Origin: Prolixibacteraceae bacterium
GTDB lineage: Bacteria > Bacteroidota > Bacteroidia > Bacteroidales > Prolixibacteraceae
Reading direction: 5' to 3'
Assembly: GCA_003506435.1 (NCBI GenBank)
Contig: DOAQ01000019.1
Coordinates: 209,388 to 273,387 of the forward strand
Length of the DNA stretch: 64,000 nucleotides
Shown here: piece by piece, positions 7,771 to 15,548 of the stretch
Position numbering within the stretch: the stretch's first letter is position 1
Layout: each line of letters starts with the position of its first letter
The notes under the pieces: generated by a model
The model's database searches: none
The model's input: the letters and a program-made list of their open reading frames with translations, nothing else
What the model was told of the DNA's origin: nothing
Program-made: the position numbers and the translations under genes

Positions 7771-7849
7771 TTAGCGGTAACGAAGGGGTTTGCAAATTCT
7801 CGTCTGCGACGAGTTAATCAAAAACCTAAAGAAGATTACGAACTGTTTA

Positions 7850-8101
7850 GTACGTGATCGCACCCCGCAGGTGAGATATTCCATCTCTGCGATGCGTTAT
7901 CGTACCTTCGCGGTGCGTTATCCCACCGTTTTGATGCGTTATCGCACCAAATCGGTGCGATTGTCCACCAAATTGCTAAGTGGACGTTGCAATTTAGTGC
8001 GATCACGCACCAATTTGCTAAGTGGACATTGCAATTTGGTGCGATCACGCACCCCAGCGGTGCGTTGTCGCACCAATCAGGTGCGATTGTCCTTTGCCAA
8101 T
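7850..8101. repeat. Twelve tandem 21-bp units with a GTGCG..CGCAC dyad core
   Basis: Twelve 21-nt units run in perfect register from 7850 to 8101 (starts 7850, 7871, 7892, 7913, 7934, 7955, 7976, 7997, 8018, 8039, 8060, 8081). The approximate consensus is GTGCGWTRTCGCACCAAWTYG. The core GTGCG-N4-CGCAC is an inverted repeat. Two units (7976 and 8018, beginning CTAAGTGGAC) look like reversed or recombined versions. Because 21 is divisible by three, an apparent ORF (7790-8197, + strand) runs through with a seven-residue period. I regard it as a by-product of the array. Confidence 0.88.
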
Positions 8102-8118
8102 AAAATATTTGCAGGCTT

Positions 8119-8500
8119 AAAGTCTCCCCGCTTGGGGAGATTTAGAGGGGTCTCATTGCATCAGAAGTTACTGTCACTTCTTAGGTTTTTTGGATAGTGG
8201 TGTGCGATGAGATTCCGGCCTGCGCCGGAATGACAAAATAAAGGGAGGAATGGCAGAAAAGATGGGGCTGTTCCTATGTGTGTCTATGTGTCTATGTGGT
8301 TCACCGGCTGTTAAAAGGGAATCAACCACCTCCCCCTTCGTTCCTCGGGTACTCCTCCTGTCCAGGAGGAGAAATTTTGGGCAGTGACAATTTGGAAAGC
8401 CTGGTGGTTCTTCGCTGCCGCAACTTGCTTCTGTTTCCCCTCCTTTTTTAGGAGAGCTTATCCCGGAAAACGGGAGGTGTCCCGGTCCCAACCGGGACGG
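8119..8500. repeat. Cluster of REP-like intergenic palindromes
   Basis: No credible gene is visible between 8102 and 8663. The strip contains a series of perfect short hairpins: TCTCCCC/GGGGAGA (8123-8140), ATTCCGGC/GCCGGAAT (8212-8231), CTCCTCCTG/CAGGAGGAG (8352-8371) and GTCCCGGT/ACCGGGAC (8479-8498). Their wording (GGGGAGATTTAGAGGGG; ATTCCGGCCTGCGCCGGAAT) matches dispersed extragenic repeats common in Bacteroidota and other genomes. They look like accumulated repeat insertions at the right edge of the island. Confidence 0.6.
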
Positions 8501-8663
8501 GGTGGTTGTAATTCCTTTCTCTTTGATAAATAGAAAATTACATCTTTAGCTTGACGGCTATGCCTTAAAGGAAGTTGGGGGTAAAAAATACGACAATAAA
8601 TAGCTTCCATTACTTACAGCGAACGACACGCAAAAAAATCTGTTGGAAAAATCGCAAAAAGAA

Positions 8664-8709
8664 TTGCGTAGTTAAATAACTACATTTATATTTGTAGTCA
8701 AATAACTAC
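8664..8709 (+). promoter_or_regulatory. Promoter with two overlapping operator palindromes for the ArsR operon
   Basis: TTG at 8664-8666 and a perfect TAnnTTTG box (TATATTTG, 8687-8694), 20 nt apart, make a canonical Bacteroidota promoter. GTAGTTAAATAACTAC (8668-8683; perfect 7-bp arms GTAGTTA/TAACTAC) fills the spacer. GTAGTCAAATAACTAC (8694-8709; one mismatch) overlaps the -7 end. A regulator binding both copies would block RNA polymerase. The adjacent ArsR-family gene is the obvious candidate, giving autorepression. Confidence 0.7.
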
Positions 8710-8713
8710 ACAA

Positions 8714-8776
8714 TGGAATAGTCATGGTTTATGAACGTTAATCGTAAATAAATGTTTCTAATTATGGCTATTCCAT
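8714..8776. repeat. Dispersed inverted repeat, ATGGAATAGYCAT family, copy 1
   Basis: ATGGAATAGTCAT (8714-8726) and ATGGCTATTCCAT (8764-8776) form an inverted repeat with one mismatch and a 37-nt centre. It lies between the ArsR promoter and the ArsR start codon, so the transcript leader could fold into a stem. The same arms occur at 35027-35089. Confidence 0.6.
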
Positions 8777-8805
8777 CTGGCTATTAAAAATTAAATTGTA
8801 TACAG

Positions 8806-9135
8806 ATGAATTTAAGACGCGACGTATTTCAAGCCATAGCAGACCCGACAAGAAGGGCTATACTAATGTTGGTTGCTTCTCAATCAATGACAGCCGGAGC
8901 GATTGCCTCAAACTTTGACACAGCAAGACCGACCGTTTCAAAACACCTGCAAATACTCACCGAGTGCGAATTGCTTGGACAGGAGCAAAATGGCAGAGAA
9001 ATTTACTATCACCTGAATCCTCAAAAGATTAAAGAAATAGCCGACTTTATTGAACCATTCCGCAAAATGTGGGATGACCGGTTTAATAAATTGGAAGCCA
9101 TAATGAAAGAATACAAATCAGAAAAAACAGAATAG
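8806..9135 (+). CDS. ArsR-family winged-helix repressor
   Basis: A 109-residue protein with the compact ArsR fold: FQAIADPTRRAILMLVASQ at the N-terminus, recognition helix ARPTVSKHLQILTECELL (about 46-63) and wing QNGREIYYHLN (about 67-77). No metal-binding Cys pair is present, so it belongs to the non-metal group (SdpR-like) usually encoded beside SRPBCC/AHSA1 proteins. The SRPBCC gene begins 1 nt after its stop. Two dyads overlapping the promoter at 8668-8709 suggest autoregulation. The transcript has an unusually long leader containing an inverted repeat. Confidence 0.88.
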   Translation: MNLRRDVFQAIADPTRRAILMLVASQSMTAGAIASNFDTARPTVSKHLQILTECELLGQEQNGREIYYHLNPQKIKEIADFIEPFRKMWDDRFNKLEAIMKEYKSEKTE

Positions 9136-9136
9136 T

Positions 9137-9613
9137 ATGGAACGAAAAACAAAAGTTCATGCCGAAGACGGCAAACAGGAAATCGTGATTACAAGGGAAT
9201 TTGATTTGCCATTGGAAATCCTTTTTAAAGCATATATAGAGCCCGAAATTATTGAACAATGGATGGGAACGAAAGTGCTGAAATTGGAGAACAAAAAGCA
9301 CGGTGGTTGGCAGTTTGAAACATCGGATGCACAGGGAAACGTGGTATTTCGGGCCAATGGGGTAATCCACGAGTTTGTTCTGAACCGGAAAATCACACGG
9401 ACATTAGAAATGGAGAATACGCCTTTTCCCGTACAGCTTGAGTTCTTCGAATTTGAAAAACTCACCGACGACACCAGTAAACTCAACATGCACATCGTAT
9501 TTCGATCGGTTGCAGACAGAGACCAATTACTGAAGATGCCTTTTGCTCAAGGTATAAATATGGCACATAACCGGTTACAAGACATCGTAAGCAAATTAAA
9601 ATACATAGTATGA
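9137..9613 (+). CDS. SRPBCC (AHSA1-like) domain protein
   Basis: A 158-residue START/Bet v1-like protein. The typical AHSA1 entry ITREFDLPLEILFKAYIEPE (about 16-35) and W-G motif are present, then GVIHEFVLNRKITRTLEME (about 75-93) and a C-terminal long helix. The fold makes a hydrophobic pocket for lipid-like or aromatic ligands. ArsR-SRPBCC pairs are widespread, and the partner may sense or act on a ligand that releases the repressor, but none is known here. It starts 1 nt after the arsR stop, and its last codon overlaps the next gene by 4 nt, so translation is probably coupled. Confidence 0.82.
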   Translation: MERKTKVHAEDGKQEIVITREFDLPLEILFKAYIEPEIIEQWMGTKVLKLENKKHGGWQFETSDAQGNVVFRANGVIHEFVLNRKITRTLEMENTPFPVQLEFFEFEKLTDDTSKLNMHIVFRSVADRDQLLKMPFAQGINMAHNRLQDIVSKLKYIV

Positions 9614-9993
9614 AGAAGAGAAATAAAATTATCTATTGGGCCGCCACTGTCTTTCTTGCCGTTGGAATGCTGGCAGGAGGAGTTCAGCAATTGTTGCAAA
9701 TAGGAGGCTATGTTGAAATTGTTGGTAATCTGGGGTATCCGTTATATTTGTTGTCGATCCTCGGCGCCTGGAAAATTTTGGGAGTTGTGGCAATCCTTGT
9801 TCCAAAATTTACTTTAGTGAAGGAATGGGCTTATGCAGGTTTCTTCTTTGCCATGTCCGGAGCAGCAATTTCACATATTGTAGTGAGCCATTCGGTGAAT
9901 GAAGCATTTCCTTCGCTGGTACTTCTGATTGTAACGGTAGTATCGTGGTATTTCCGGCCTGCCGACAGGAAAATCATTTCAGTAAGTCAATAA
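9610..9993 (+). CDS. DoxX-like small membrane protein
   Basis: 127 residues with four predicted membrane segments (about 8-27, 43-62, 69-90, 97-117). The order and loops (GYPLYLLSILGAWKILGVVA) match the DoxX-like family often found with ArsR-SRPBCC modules. It overlaps the SRPBCC gene by 4 nt. The role may be in quinone- or thiol-linked redox at the membrane, as for DoxX relatives, but this is only family inference. Confidence 0.8.
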   Translation: MKKRNKIIYWAATVFLAVGMLAGGVQQLLQIGGYVEIVGNLGYPLYLLSILGAWKILGVVAILVPKFTLVKEWAYAGFFFAMSGAAISHIVVSHSVNEAFPSLVLLIVTVVSWYFRPADRKIISVSQ

Positions 9994-10002
9994 TATAAAA
10001 GT

Positions 10003-10599
10003 ATGAACCACATGAATAGCAGTGAAAAGGCCAGTCGTCCGACGAGGCAGAAGTTGTCACCGGAAGAACGCAATGAATTACTCACCACATTAAAAGCCCG
10101 ATTTGAGAAAAACATGAACCGCCATAAAGGTTTGGAATGGGCTCAGATACAAACAAAACTGGAAACCAATATCGAAAAACTGTGGCCGCTGAATGAGATG
10201 GAAGAAACCGGCGGTGAACCGGATGTTGTTGGTCAGGATGAAAAAACGGACGAATACATCTTTTATGATTGTTCGGCAGAAAGTCCGAAAGGCCGCAGAA
10301 GTGTTTGTTACGACCATGAAGCGCTGGAGGCAAGGAAAGAACATAAACCGGGAAATAGCGCTATTGAGATGGCTGCTGACATGGGTATTGAGCTTTTAAC
10401 CGAAGAACAATACCGGGAATTGCAGAAACTTGGAAATTTCGATACGAAAACATCGAGCTGGGTGAAAACACCTGCTGAGATTCGGAAACCCGGCGGCGCC
10501 CTCTTTTGTGATCGTCGCTACGGCCATGTTTTCGTGTATCACAACGGTGCAGAATCATATTACGCTGCCAGGGGATTCCGCGGCTCGCTAAGGGTCTGA
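10003..10599 (+). CDS. DUF4256 family protein
   Basis: 198 residues matching the DUF4256 pattern: an N-terminal helical part ending in GLEWAQIQTKLETNIEKLWP (about 46-65), then EETGGEPDVVG, DEYIFYDCSAESPKGRRSVC (about 85-104), and a C-terminal block with ALFCDRRYGHVFVYHNGAES. No enzymatic function is established for the family. It follows the DoxX-like gene by 9 nt and is the likely last member of the ArsR operon. The start at 10003 reads MNHMNSSEK; the ATG four codons in is equally possible. Confidence 0.78.
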   Translation: MNHMNSSEKASRPTRQKLSPEERNELLTTLKARFEKNMNRHKGLEWAQIQTKLETNIEKLWPLNEMEETGGEPDVVGQDEKTDEYIFYDCSAESPKGRRSVCYDHEALEARKEHKPGNSAIEMAADMGIELLTEEQYRELQKLGNFDTKTSSWVKTPAEIRKPGGALFCDRRYGHVFVYHNGAESYYAARGFRGSLRV

Positions 10600-10789
10600 A
10601 TTTTGCACATATCCAATATTTCCTCCGGTTTCCAAAATAAATATCTGCATAACAGGCTGGTTGTCTCATAGGATTAATTTAAATTTCGGGAAACATTAAG
10701 TACAACGCTAAAACATTGGCAACAATTTGGCGCAACCAAATTGAGAAAAATGTAATCTATAAAAAGTAAAATGTAAAAAATTAGCGGAT

Positions 10790-11461
10790 ATGAAAAAACT
10801 TATATTATTAGTCGTTCCTACATTATTCTTATTCTTTTCTTGTGAGCAGGATGATATCTTTCCCCGAGTAAAAAACACAACAAGCGGGGAAAAATGGACA
10901 CTTCAAATAGGGAGCTCTCCAACAGAAGTCTATAATCAACTCCAGGAGTTAGGGATAGAGAAGGAATTTGATGCGGTAGCCATAGTGCATAGAAAACCTT
11001 TTTCAAAACCAGAAGAAATACAAAATTATCTTGGTTTATATTGGGCTATTACTTTGCAAAGCAAATCAGGAGTTGTAGAGCGGGCTCTTATCCAATTTAA
11101 TCAGGATAAAGTGAGTTCCATAGAAACAGGTGGAGCTTTGTTGGACTATATTTCCACATGGCCTCAAGGCACATCAGATGAAATTGCAATCCATGTCAAT
11201 GACCCGATTGATAAAATGTATGAAAAGTTATTGGCTATATACCAAATCCCAACATACAGTGATTATCAGATTATCCTTCCGGACAAGTCGCTGGATAAAC
11301 CTTTCGATCCGGATATGGCAAATTACGACGAATGGGCATTTGATTTTTCAGAAGCTATCAGTACAAGTAAAGTCGGAAGGTCTTTCGTAAGATTATTTTT
11401 CAACAATAAAAAACTAGTTAAAATTACACACGAATATAACGAGAACGAAGTAATTAATTAA
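10790..11461 (+). CDS. Lipoprotein of unknown function
   Basis: 223 residues. The N-terminus is a lipoprotein signal with lipobox LFFSCEQDD (Cys near residue 18), so the protein should be lipid-anchored in the envelope. The remainder is a soluble mixed alpha/beta domain with no motif I recognise. A 190-nt stretch separates it from the DUF4256 gene, so it is probably transcribed separately. No enzymatic residues can be pointed out. Confidence 0.65.
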   Translation: MKKLILLVVPTLFLFFSCEQDDIFPRVKNTTSGEKWTLQIGSSPTEVYNQLQELGIEKEFDAVAIVHRKPFSKPEEIQNYLGLYWAITLQSKSGVVERALIQFNQDKVSSIETGGALLDYISTWPQGTSDEIAIHVNDPIDKMYEKLLAIYQIPTYSDYQIILPDKSLDKPFDPDMANYDEWAFDFSEAISTSKVGRSFVRLFFNNKKLVKITHEYNENEVIN

Positions 11462-11535
11462 AGATTCAGAAACTACAGGCAACAAAAACAATGATTAATC
11501 AGAACAATGACTATGAATAAAAACTGTTGCAAATC

Positions 11536-11650
11536 TAACGGAGTTGACGGCTCCGCCGGTAGTCGCTGACGGAGTGTGCCTCTCACTGCAATTACTTGCG
11601 TAATTGTGTACAGTTCTCGTATACAGCGGTTTCCCGAGTCCTTGGGCGGG
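11536..11650 (-). mobile_element. Possible second group II intron 3'-end relic
   Basis: The 310-nt gap before the malic enzyme holds no gene. On the minus strand it contains CCGCTGTATACGAGAACTGT, then CAGTGAGAGGCACACTCCGT and a CTCCG/CGGAG hairpin (11551-11574). This resembles the domain V - linker - domain VI order of another group II intron class, with an interposed AATTAC/GTAATT hairpin and no intact splice end. It is degraded and recognised only by eye. Confidence 0.3.
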
Positions 11651-11766
11651 AAGCGACTTTCCGTAATAATAGATACAGCCTCAACCGATTCCGGTTCCCA
11701 AAAAGAACAAATTTTTAAATCTGCCTGAATTATTTCCCCCTAATCAGCGAATCATGACGAATTAAT

Positions 11767-11774
11767 TATTTTTG
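11767..11774 (+). promoter_or_regulatory. -7 promoter element upstream of the malic enzyme
   Basis: TATTTTTG fits TAnnTTTG exactly. No good -33 TTG is seen at the usual distance. Its position inside the 5' end of the longest open frame supports the later start codon at 11835. Confidence 0.35.
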
Positions 11775-11834
11775 TCACCCTGCGCCTTTACGGAGAGGTG
11801 CACGATCTGCAAAATAATGATAAATAACCTATGT

Positions 11835-14123
11835 ATGAATACTAAACAGAAATCAGACGCCCTGAATTATCATTCGGAGGGACGTCCCGGAAAAATCCAG
11901 GTAATTCCAACTAAACCGCACAGTACACAACGCGACTTGTCGCTGGCATACTCACCGGGGGTGGCAGAGCCATGCCTCGAAATTGAAAAAGATCCGCAAT
12001 ATGCGTATGATTATACAGCGAAAGGTAACCTTGTTGCTGTAATTTCCAACGGCACAGCCGTATTGGGCCTTGGCGATATAGGAGCTTTGGCCGGTAAGCC
12101 CGTAATGGAAGGCAAAGGCCTGCTGTTTAAAATATTTGCCGACATCGATGTGTTCGACATTGAAGTCAACGAAAAAGATCCTGCAAAATTTATCGAAGTG
12201 GTGAAAGCCATTTCGCCTACCTTCGGCGGCATTAACCTCGAAGACATTAAAGCTCCGGAGTGTTTCGAGATCGAAGAAAAACTCAAGGAACAGCTCGATA
12301 TTCCGCTGATGCACGACGATCAGCATGGCACAGCCATTATTTCGGGCGCCGCCCTGCTGAATGCCCTCGAACTGGTCGGAAAGAAAATTGAAGACGTGAA
12401 GATCGTCGTGAATGGCGCCGGGGCTGCCGCTTCGTCGTGCGCACAACTGTATATGCACCTGGGCGCCAAACTCGAAAACATTGTGATGGTCGACAGCAAA
12501 GGAGTTATCTCTACCCGCCGCACTGACCTTAACAGCCGCAAGCGCCCCTTTGCTACTTCGCGCGAGATAAGCACTCTCGAAGAAGCAGTACGCGGTTCTG
12601 ACGTATTTTTGGGACTTTCGGTTGCCGGGGTTCTTTCGAAAGAAATGGTGCGCAGTATGGCCGAAAACCCCATTGTATTTGCACTGGCCAATCCCAATCC
12701 CGAAATATCGTACAATGATGCCATGACTTCGCGTCCCGACATTATTTTTGCTACCGGCCGCAGCGACCATCCGAACCAGGTGAACAACGTACTGGGCTTC
12801 CCGTATATCTTTCGCGGTGCGCTCGATGTTCGTTCAACCAGTATTAACGAAGAGATGAAGGTGGCAGCTACACTGGCTATTGCCCATCTGGCCAAGGAGC
12901 CCGTACCGGAAGTGGTTACCTCGGCTTACAATACGTCGCACATCAGCTTTGGCCGCGAATACATCATTCCAAAACCGCTCGATCCCCGTTTGCTGGTAAC
13001 TGTAGCGCCAGCCGTAGCCAAAGCAGCTATCGAAAGCGGCGTGGCCCGCAAAACCATATCCGACTGGGATGCTTATGCCGATCAACTGCGTCTTCGCATG
13101 GGACTCGACAATAAGCTCATTCACGGACTCACTGAAAAAGCCAAGGAAAACCCTAAACGCGTGGTGTTTGCAGAGGCCAACCATATCAATATGCTTAAAG
13201 CAGCCCAGGTGGCGCGTACCGAAGGTATCTGTATCCCCGTTTTGTTAGGCAACGAGGAACGTATTGCCAAGATTATTGCAGAGAACAACATCGATCTCGA
13301 AGGAGTTGAGATTGTAAACATGCGCCACGACCGGGAAGAAAGCCGTCGGCAGAAATATGCCAAAATGCTTGCCCAAAAACGCCAGCGGGAAGGAATGACC
13401 TACAACGAAGCATACGAGAAGATGTTCGACCGCAACTACTTTGGCATGGGCATGGTGGAAGCCGGCGACGCCGACGCATGCATTACCGGCGTTTATACCA
13501 AATATACCGATGCCATTAAACCAGCCATTGAAATCATTGGAATTCGTGAAGGATTGAAGCACATTGCCGGACTGAACATTGTAAACAACAAACTGGGTAC
13601 TTTCTTTTTTGCCGACACGCTGGTCAATAACCATCCGAACGCCGATACCCTGGTTGATGTGGCCCTGCTTACCAACCATACCGTACAGTTATTTAATATT
13701 CAGCCGGTGGTGGCCATGTTATCCTATTCCAACTTTGGAGAACGCAACATAGGTAGCCCTGCCACGGTACACGATGCCGTAGCCCGTATTCATGCCGAAC
13801 ACCCGGAAGTACTGCTCGACGGCGAAATGCAGGTAAACTTTGCCCTCGACAAGAACCTGCGCCGCGAGAAATTTCCCTTCTCGAAAATCGACGGAATGGA
13901 TGTAAATACACTGATATTCCCGAACCTGAATTCGGCCAACATATCGTATAAGATGATGCTTGAAATTGGTATGAGCGAGACCATCGGGCCAATCCAGATG
14001 GGATTGAACAAACCGGTGCACATCCTGAACATCGAAAGCTCGATACGCGACATCGTTAACATGGTAACTATTGCCGTTATCGATGCTGGTTTTGAAGAAC
14101 AGAAGTTAAAGAATAAAGCATAA
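11835..14123 (+). CDS. maeB: NADP-dependent malic enzyme, MaeB type with phosphotransacetylase-like C-terminus
   Basis: About 762 residues from ATG 11835. The N-terminal malic enzyme part contains LAYSPGVAEPCLEIEKDP (about 34-51), the Lys- and Asp-bearing segment MHDDQHGTAIISGAALLNAL (about 159-178) and the nucleotide-binding NGAGAAASSCAQL (about 195). The C-terminal part from about residue 430 is a phosphotransacetylase-like domain, as in MaeB, usually regulatory rather than catalytic. The enzyme converts malate to pyruvate and CO2 while making NADPH. Its length matches the family. The open frame extends to 11772, but a -7 promoter box sits there. With the nearby fumarase it covers fumarate to pyruvate. 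Confidence 0.93.
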   Translation: MNTKQKSDALNYHSEGRPGKIQVIPTKPHSTQRDLSLAYSPGVAEPCLEIEKDPQYAYDYTAKGNLVAVISNGTAVLGLGDIGALAGKPVMEGKGLLFKIFADIDVFDIEVNEKDPAKFIEVVKAISPTFGGINLEDIKAPECFEIEEKLKEQLDIPLMHDDQHGTAIISGAALLNALELVGKKIEDVKIVVNGAGAAASSCAQLYMHLGAKLENIVMVDSKGVISTRRTDLNSRKRPFATSREISTLEEAVRGSDVFLGLSVAGVLSKEMVRSMAENPIVFALANPNPEISYNDAMTSRPDIIFATGRSDHPNQVNNVLGFPYIFRGALDVRSTSINEEMKVAATLAIAHLAKEPVPEVVTSAYNTSHISFGREYIIPKPLDPRLLVTVAPAVAKAAIESGVARKTISDWDAYADQLRLRMGLDNKLIHGLTEKAKENPKRVVFAEANHINMLKAAQVARTEGICIPVLLGNEERIAKIIAENNIDLEGVEIVNMRHDREESRRQKYAKMLAQKRQREGMTYNEAYEKMFDRNYFGMGMVEAGDADACITGVYTKYTDAIKPAIEIIGIREGLKHIAGLNIVNNKLGTFFFADTLVNNHPNADTLVDVALLTNHTVQLFNIQPVVAMLSYSNFGERNIGSPATVHDAVARIHAEHPEVLLDGEMQVNFALDKNLRREKFPFSKIDGMDVNTLIFPNLNSANISYKMMLEIGMSETIGPIQMGLNKPVHILNIESSIRDIVNMVTIAVIDAGFEEQKLKNKA

Positions 14124-14204
14124 TGAGATAATTCTGAACGGGACAGGAGACATTTTAGCCTGAACAATCGGCAAAATTTTCTTTTGATTCTCATTCAATA
14201 CATT

Positions 14205-14253
14205 TGAAAAATCAACCTTTCCCTTGATATAGGGTAAAAAGGTTGATTTTTCA
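14205..14253. terminator. Perfect 16-bp hairpin downstream of malic enzyme, also an intergenic repeat
   Basis: TGAAAAATCAACCTTT (14205-14220) pairs perfectly with AAAGGTTGATTTTTCA (14238-14253), 82 nt after the stop. It could terminate the malic enzyme transcript. The same arms recur at 15336-15398, so it is also a member of a local repeat family. Confidence 0.55.
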
Positions 14254-14398
14254 GTTTTTACCCGTTACTACTCATACGGAAAGATAAAATCCATATTTAT
14301 CGACCCGGAATTGAAATTCTTTTTATGAAATTTAGAACTATTATTTGTTACATCCCTTCGATTTCAACTTCTTTATGCACTGTCTATATCGAACGTAC

Positions 14399-14430
14399 AA
14401 AAAAAAGCGGGTTATCTGCAGGATAACCCG
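14399..14430 (-). terminator. Rho-independent terminator on the minus strand
   Basis: On the minus strand, CGGGTTATC - CTGCA - GATAACCCG (14430 down to 14408) is a perfect 9-bp stem followed by C and eight T residues (14406-14399). This is a textbook intrinsic terminator. The nearest minus-strand gene (msrB) ends about 375 nt away, so it may serve a separate small transcript. Confidence 0.75.
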
Positions 14431-14530
14431 TTGTCCATAATTTAGTTTAGCTAGATCGGAAAATAGATATTGGTTAAAAGAGAAAAGGTAGATATAAAGT
14501 TTTAATATAAAAGCTCTTATCTAAAAAGCG
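14399..14530 (-). ncRNA. Candidate small RNA ending at the minus-strand terminator
   Basis: The gene-free interval between malic enzyme and msrB contains, on the minus strand, a TATATTAG box (one mismatch to TAnnTTTG) around 14534-14541. It is followed by a 33-nt near-symmetric hairpin at 14522-14490 (AGATA, GAG and TTTTA paired with TATCT, TTT and TAAAA around a three-base loop) and then the strong terminator at 14430-14399. A transcript of about 130 nt with a 5' hairpin and terminal stem would result. No start codon with a credible ORF is present. I do not recognise an RNA family. Confidence 0.35.
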
Positions 14531-14806
14531 ATGCTAATATAGTATTTCTTTCTTTACATTTTTTAAGAATTATTAAGAATTTAATAATGTTCGGAGAAAC
14601 TCTTTTTTTTGCATTTTGTAAAAGACAGCATATCAGACAATAAAATTCAAAAACATGTTATAAAATATATTTGAGGTATTTGAATACGAAGAGGACGGCT
14701 AAACAAAATATTGAATTTTTGACCGGAAAGATTCAAAAAAATAAGGTTCTTTTTCAATTTTCGAAGCAGATAGCAGCAGAATGAAAAAAATAACTAAAGA
14801 TGGTTT

Positions 14807-15265
14807 CTATTTCCTGACACGGGAACTATCCGGAGATGCAGGAGTAAAACTCAGGGAAACAGAATTAACACAATGCCGGGTATTTTTAGAGGTAAAGCTC
14901 TCTCCATAAAAGACATGCCCAAGGTGTCCACCGCAATTGGCACAAACAATTTCGGTCCTCCTGCCGTCAGCATCGGGAACTTTCTTTACAGCGCCTTCTA
15001 TTTCATCGTCGAAAGAGGGCCAGCCGCAATGCGCATCAAACTTATCAGACGAACGATACAACGGGGCATTACATCGTTTGCAAAGATACGTGCCCTTTTT
15101 ATCGTACGTATAATATTCCCCTGTAAACGGGCGCTCTGTCCCCTTATTAACGATCACAAATTTCTCAAATTCGGTCAACGCATTGTAGGCATTCTCCTTT
15201 TTTGTTTCCTGAGCCATAACTTCTGAAGTAATAACTATGAATAGTAAAATAAAAACCTGCTTCAT
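14807..15265 (-). CDS. msrB: Secreted peptide-methionine (R)-S-oxide reductase MsrB
   Basis: About 152 residues from ATG 15265, chosen because it begins the signal peptide MKQVFILLFIVITSEVMAQE; the open frame runs 10 codons further. The MsrB domain shows zinc-binding CKRC (about 61-64) and CANC (about 109-112), the HCGWPSF motif, and the catalytic RHCVNSVSLSF near the end. It reduces methionine-R-sulfoxide in proteins. With the signal peptide it works outside the cytoplasm, protecting envelope proteins from oxidation. It is divergent from the lipoprotein-like gene at 15549. No MsrA is nearby. Confidence 0.93.
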   Translation of the reverse strand: MKQVFILLFIVITSEVMAQETKKENAYNALTEFEKFVIVNKGTERPFTGEYYTYDKKGTYLCKRCNAPLYRSSDKFDAHCGWPSFDDEIEGAVKKVPDADGRRTEIVCANCGGHLGHVFYGESFTSKNTRHCVNSVSLSFTPASPDSSRVRK

Positions 15266-15335
15266 CTCTTTTTTATTAATACAACCGGAAGCCAATAATT
15301 GTTCATACCAGTTTTAATTCTACTTTAACACATTA

Positions 15336-15440
15336 GAAAAATCAACCTTTTTTTACCCTTCCCGATTGCTCGGGACTGAAGGGAAAGGTTGATTTTTCAG
15401 CTTTCACCCTTCAGGGACGGGATAAAAAAGCTGAAAAATC
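15336..15440. promoter_or_regulatory. Two mutually exclusive hairpins in the msrB/15549 intergenic region
   Basis: GAAAAATCAACCTTT (15336-15350) pairs perfectly with AAAGGTTGATTTTTC (15384-15398), with an inner CCCGA/TCGGG hairpin at 15361-15374. GATTTTTCAGCTTT (15391-15404) can instead pair with AAAGCTGAAAAATC (15427-15440). The segment GATTTTTC is shared, so only one stem can form at once. The first stem repeats the arms found at 14205-14253. Confidence 0.5.
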
Positions 15441-15548
15441 TTTCCCTACGGAGAATCTGTAAAAGTAGAATTAAGCGAAAAAATGAAATTCGTATATTTA
15501 TTGGTTCAAAAATTGAGAATTCAATATAACACTATAAACACACCAGTA

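Noticed and set aside
7790..8197. 135-codon plus-strand ORF across the 21-bp array
   Set aside because: Its seven-residue period (VRYRT..-type) exactly follows the 21-nt DNA repeat; the frame is open only because 21 is divisible by three and the units lack stops.
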